Assembly (NCBI GenBank): GCA_964498785.1
Contig: CAZCJL010000037.1
Coordinates: 1 to 54,643 of the forward strand
Direction: 5' to 3'
Length of the DNA: 54,643 nt
Source: Mariaggregatimicrobium sp964498785
GTDB taxonomy: Bacteria; Zhuqueibacterota; Zhuqueibacteria; Thermofontimicrobiales; Thiofontviventaceae
Within the stretch, counting starts at the first letter, position 1, and every line of letters starts with the position of its first letter. A model generated the notes under the pieces. That model saw nothing but the letters and a program-made list of their open reading frames with translations, had not been told where the DNA came from and did not search any database. Made by a program: the position numbers and the translations under genes. Below, one piece after another: positions 51,387-54,643 of this stretch.

Positions 51387-51520
51387 GGAGCTGTATCATA
51401 AGTCTGGTTTTTTTGTGAAATGTCATTCCGGGCTTGTCCCGGAATCTCCTGATTATTAAAAGTTAGGGGATTCCTGCATTCGCAGGAATGACACCAAAAA
51501 ATGACTTTTGATACAGCTCC
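51387..51520. mobile_element. MITE-like element with terminal inverted repeats, copy B
   Basis: The 134-bp element has ends GGAGCTGTATCATAAGTC and, on the other strand, GGAGCTGTATCAAAAGTC, so 17 of 18 terminal bases match. The interior repeats the TGTCATTCCGGGCTTGTCC..GCAGGAATGACA palindrome of copy A at 47750-47882. It begins 8 bases after the stop codon of the outer-membrane protein gene and could also end that transcript. Confidence 0.8.
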
Positions 51521-51713
51521 ATGTTGTTATCAATAAAGGGATGGCATTCCACTTTACAATCAATTTGAACAAGCACCACAATTCATTGTAGTGACATTTT
51601 CGGAAAGTCAAATGAATACAACCGCTTCCGCGGTTTTAAAAATCAAGAGGAAAAAAGCTCGCTAAGATGTGAAACCGCACGTCCGCAATCCATAAAGGGA
51701 TTGCATCCCGGAT
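51521..51713. other. Non-coding stretch after TIR element
   Basis: No gene seen. It contains AATAAAGGGATGGCATTCCAC and, about 140 bases later, CATAAAGGGATTGCATCCCG, two similar short motifs, plus a weak palindrome (CACCACAATTCATTGTAGTG) near 51577-51596. Confidence 0.4.
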
Positions 51714-54419
51714 TCAGTCTCGAACAAATTTTTTCACACAGAACCGGTAAAATCCACTCCCGATCTCGAAGCGTAGATAACCGTTTTCTTTCTTATTGAA
51801 ATTGATTAAAGAAGATTCAATCGGCTCTTCATCTTTCCAAACCAATGTGCCGCTTTCAAAAGCAATGCTATTTTCCCATAAAAGCGGCATCCAGAGTTCC
51901 GCGGTTGCTCCCACGGGAACATTCGTGAAAAGCCTGAATTCCGACGCCCCTTTCTCCCATGAAATAGATGTCTGCCCGATCACTGTTTCGACCTTTGCAG
52001 ATGCATAATTCAGACCATCCAAAATCGGCGGTTTAATCCGGATTTTATGCCAGCCGGGTTCGAGCATGGATAATCCTGCCAGCACCCGGTAAAACCAAGC
52101 GTCGATACTGCCGAGCATGATGTGGTTGTGGGAGTTCATGCTGTTGCCGGTGATTTTCTCCCAGCGTTCCCATAACGTGGTCGCGCCTTCGGAAATCATG
52201 TAGCCCCAGCCGGGATATGTTTTCTGCGTTGCGATTTTATAGGCAACATCCGTGTAACCGGTCATGGATAATACATCGAGAAGAAAGCGGGTCCCGAAAA
52301 TGCCGGTATCGACATGATAATCGCTGCCATTGATCACCGAGTGCAGTAATTTTTGAAGTACCCCTGTCCGTCGATTTTTCGGCGGCATGTTCAAATATAG
52401 CGGCAGCGCCTGCGAGGTTTGATTCGGCAGCCTGTCCACTGCGCTCAACCGGTGCGCCTCGTACTGGTCATCTTCTTTTAAAAATTTCTTATTGAAAGCG
52501 GTTTTAATCTCATCCGCCAGTTGCTGGTAGTGACGTGCATCTTCCTGTTCATCGAGCACTGCTGCGATCTTTGCAAAATGGAGCACATCGTGATAATAGT
52601 ACCACGTCGCGGTGAACTCCACCGGCGTTTTCTTGGGACCGATGCTCCCCGGCGGACACCAGTCGCCGTATTTCCCCAGCGAACAAATATGATCTTCCGC
52701 GTTACACCGCATGAATTCGATGTATTTTTTCATCCCGTCATAATGCTCCCGCAGCACTACAGTATCGCCGTAAAATTGATACACGTACCAGGCAATGGTA
52801 ATATACGCCGTGCCCCACGCCGGATCGGTCGGGTAGACGAACAGATCGGGCAGGTACGCCGGCACTGTATCCGGCAGCGAGCCGTCCGGTTTTTGGGCAT
52901 CGCGGATGTCCTGCAGATATTTGGTATAAAACGCCGCCATATCGAAATTGAACATCGCTTCTTCCACCGAAAGGTGCGCATCGCCGAGCCAGCCGTAGCG
53001 CTCGTCCCGCTGGGGACAATCCGTCGGGATGCTCATCAGATTGGACACCTGCCCCCACTGCACTGCGCGATGAATTTTGTTGAGCAACTCATTGGAGCAG
53101 GTGAATTCGCCAACCGGCGCTACATCCGAATGCACGACGCAGCCTTCGATGGAGCCGACATCGGGCGCGCCGGGAAATCCACTGATTTCCACATAGCGGA
53201 ATCCGTGCACCGTGAATTTCGGCTCCCATATTTCGCAGCCGTCGCCCTTTAGAATGTATGTATCCGTCGCCTCCGCGCTTTGATTGGTAGAGGGATTCAG
53301 CGAACCGTCCTCATGCAACAGTTCTGCGTAACGCATTCGTATTTCCGAACCGGCGGCGCCGCGTACTTTCAGCCGCGCCCATCCGCTGAAATTCTGTCCG
53401 AAATCGACAATATAAATTCCTGCCTCCGGACTCCGGATTTTCTGCGGCGGCAAATGTTTCGTTAGCCGGACCGGCGGCATCATCTGCGCCCTGAGCGGCG
53501 TCGCTTCCATGCGGGTTGCCATCTGCCAGGCAGAAGCATCGAAATTCGGCGAATCCCAGCCCGGAAATTCCTGCCGGGTATCGTAGCGCTCGCCGTAATA
53601 AATCCCGTTCTCCATCAGCGGACCGTGCGAGCATTTCCAGTCCTCACCGGATATAATGATCTCCTGCTCGCCGGTTTGATATTCGATATGAAGCTGAAAA
53701 ATCAATTTCGGCTGGCTGTAACCGTAATTGCGAATGAATCTGCCATTACCCAGAATGACGCCGATGGCGTTAGACTCCCGCAACTGATCCGTGACGTCGT
53801 ACGTGGAATACAGCGCGGTTTTCCGGTAATCTGTTTGCGCGGGATCCAGCACATTTTCCCCGACCTTCTCGCCATTGAGACGGAATTCATAAAATCCCAG
53901 ACCGCAAAGATATGTCACTGCCCGCCGAACTGGCGCTTTGAGCCGGAATTCTTTTCGCAAATAGATGGCGTGCGTGTGAAAATATTTTTCCAGATTTTTG
54001 CCCAGGATTTCGCTGCCGCGGGAGGTGAATTCGGTGCAGTCCTTTTTGCTGATCCAGTGCGCCCGCCAATCGCCGGCATCGATTAATCCGATTGAAAAAG
54101 TCGCCGGTTCACTGAATGGACTCGCCTCTCCCGATGCATCCCACCAGCGCACGCGCCAGTAATAATTCGTGTTACGCTGCAACGTCGCGCCTGCATAACG
54201 GATATTGTACGTGCGGGTATCTTCGAACCTGCCGCTGTCCCAGATATCGCCGGTTTCCTGTTGCGCCAGCTCCGGCGACGATGACACCAGAATTTGATAT
54301 GCCTGCTGCTGTTGATTTCGTCCGGCATGTTCGGCAATCCACGAAAATCGTGGTTTCAGACAGTCGATTCCCTGTGGATTTCTGAGATATTCACATTTTA
54401 AATTGACGAGTGGTTTCAT
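51714..54419 (-). CDS. Alpha-L-rhamnosidase (GH78)
   Basis: About 901 residues from ATG 54419; a GTG at 54431 is also possible and neither has a good ribosome site. No signal peptide is evident, so it is probably cytoplasmic. The order is an N-terminal fibronectin-like domain (PRFSWIAEHAGRNQQQQAYQ), a carbohydrate-binding region (DFGQNFSGWARLKVRG, EWYG-type phrases), and an (alpha/alpha)6 catalytic domain with CPQRDERYGWLGDAHLSVEE and SEGATTLWERWE, then a beta-sandwich tail. It removes terminal L-rhamnose from plant or microbial glycans. By eye the gene is clearly GC-richer than most of the window, which may mark transfer. Confidence 0.92.
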   Translation of the reverse strand: MKPLVNLKCEYLRNPQGIDCLKPRFSWIAEHAGRNQQQQAYQILVSSSPELAQQETGDIWDSGRFEDTRTYNIRYAGATLQRNTNYYWRVRWWDASGEASPFSEPATFSIGLIDAGDWRAHWISKKDCTEFTSRGSEILGKNLEKYFHTHAIYLRKEFRLKAPVRRAVTYLCGLGFYEFRLNGEKVGENVLDPAQTDYRKTALYSTYDVTDQLRESNAIGVILGNGRFIRNYGYSQPKLIFQLHIEYQTGEQEIIISGEDWKCSHGPLMENGIYYGERYDTRQEFPGWDSPNFDASAWQMATRMEATPLRAQMMPPVRLTKHLPPQKIRSPEAGIYIVDFGQNFSGWARLKVRGAAGSEIRMRYAELLHEDGSLNPSTNQSAEATDTYILKGDGCEIWEPKFTVHGFRYVEISGFPGAPDVGSIEGCVVHSDVAPVGEFTCSNELLNKIHRAVQWGQVSNLMSIPTDCPQRDERYGWLGDAHLSVEEAMFNFDMAAFYTKYLQDIRDAQKPDGSLPDTVPAYLPDLFVYPTDPAWGTAYITIAWYVYQFYGDTVVLREHYDGMKKYIEFMRCNAEDHICSLGKYGDWCPPGSIGPKKTPVEFTATWYYYHDVLHFAKIAAVLDEQEDARHYQQLADEIKTAFNKKFLKEDDQYEAHRLSAVDRLPNQTSQALPLYLNMPPKNRRTGVLQKLLHSVINGSDYHVDTGIFGTRFLLDVLSMTGYTDVAYKIATQKTYPGWGYMISEGATTLWERWEKITGNSMNSHNHIMLGSIDAWFYRVLAGLSMLEPGWHKIRIKPPILDGLNYASAKVETVIGQTSISWEKGASEFRLFTNVPVGATAELWMPLLWENSIAFESGTLVWKDEEPIESSLINFNKKENGYLRFEIGSGFYRFCVKKFVRD

Positions 54420-54460
54420 GCTGTATTGCACGTAATTTATTGGGGATATGTTCCTTTGAT

Positions 54461-54501
54461 GGAACGCGGATCACGCGGATGACACGTATATAAACAGATT
54501 T
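54461..54501. repeat. GGAACGCGGAT palindromic element, copy 4 (half)
   Basis: GGAACGCGGATCACGCGGAT followed by GACACGTATATAAACAG resembles the left half of the element at 41258 and 47210. No matching right arm is present. Confidence 0.5.
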
Positions 54502-54589
54502 TTTTCAATTATGTTAAAAACAAAAGTTAACTATGCTGACTCCAATGAACTATTAAGTTGCAATGATATCCGTAAATTATTAGCTCATT

Positions 54590-54643
54590 TTTGTATCCAT
54601 TCAATAATTGATGGTGTGCATCAAAGCTTTCGGATTCTCTTTA
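54590..54643 (-). repeat. 54-bp inverted repeat, right arm
   Basis: Exact reverse complement of 159-212 and reaching the last base of the window. See the left arm for interpretation. Confidence 0.9.

Noticed and set aside
52521..53252. 243-codon ORF on the plus strand opposite the rhamnosidase
   Set aside because: Long only because the GC-rich GH78 gene leaves few stops on the other strand; the opposite frame contains GH78 catalytic motifs.
1..54643. CRISPR array, tRNA, rRNA or full insertion sequence
   Set aside because: No regularly spaced repeats, no cloverleaf with a TTCGANTC-type arm, no rRNA-like stretch and no transposase-like ORF were seen.

Overview
The window looks like a fragment of a free-living, Gram-negative bacterium of the Bacteroidota/Calditrichota/Ignavibacteria side of the tree, most plausibly a Calditrichota- or KSB1-like lineage. 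The reasons are two PorV/PorQ-type barrels, secreted proteins ending in the N-Y-P-N-P-F-N 'FlgD-like/type IX' C-terminal domain, many lipoproteins, DUF2851, DUF481, and moderate-to-low GC with AAGGAG-type ribosome sites. This assignment is inference from protein style; no rRNA or tRNA gene was seen.

Layout. 1-1176: a truncated GH26 mannanase remnant, a small ORF and one arm of a 54-bp inverted repeat. 1177-5999 (minus): an envelope cluster of Ig-like lipoprotein, beta-propeller with C-terminal sorting-type domain, and two PorV-like barrels. 6262-12795 (minus): a fused aconitase-family enzyme, a transglutaminase-like/TPR protein, a membrane protein, DUF2851 and a CapA-type lipoprotein. 12948-18856 (minus): a coiled-coil protein with its own promoter and terminator, then a tightly overlapped set read as sirtuin, TPR lipoprotein, pyrK, pyrD, cdsA. 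18910-19395: a small gene with an in-frame TAG. 19558-27914 (plus): an RND efflux operon of one adaptor and two permeases, the first with a long hydrophobic insertion. 28183-30314 (plus): a GAF/sigma-54 activator followed by a perfect 7-3-7 palindrome, a strong -24/-12 promoter and a small exported HEAT-repeat protein.

30377-41010 (minus): a two-RCK membrane protein lacking a K+ filter, DUF481, a methyltransferase stub, an SRPBCC protein, an operon of GNAT-nitrilase, serine hydrolase and U32/TrhP, then pirin and urocanate hydratase. 41327-46895 (minus): a subtilase-like secreted protein split by an in-frame TAA and carrying Glu in place of the catalytic Asp, preceded by two related lipoproteins. 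46947-48111 is a gene graveyard with fragments, palindromic repeats and a TIR element. 48302-51378 (plus): an outer-membrane protein, EEP-family lipoprotein and second outer-membrane protein. 51714-54419 (minus): a GC-richer alpha-L-rhamnosidase, followed by the second arm of the 54-bp inverted repeat at the window edge.

The parts that work together most clearly are the PorV/sorting-domain cargo cluster, the pyrK-pyrD pair, the RND efflux operon, and the sigma-54 activator with its probable HEAT-protein target. The last is the best candidate for an undescribed regulatory module. Decay is visible in several places: two in-frame stops, three truncated genes, and several families of short palindromic or TIR repeats.
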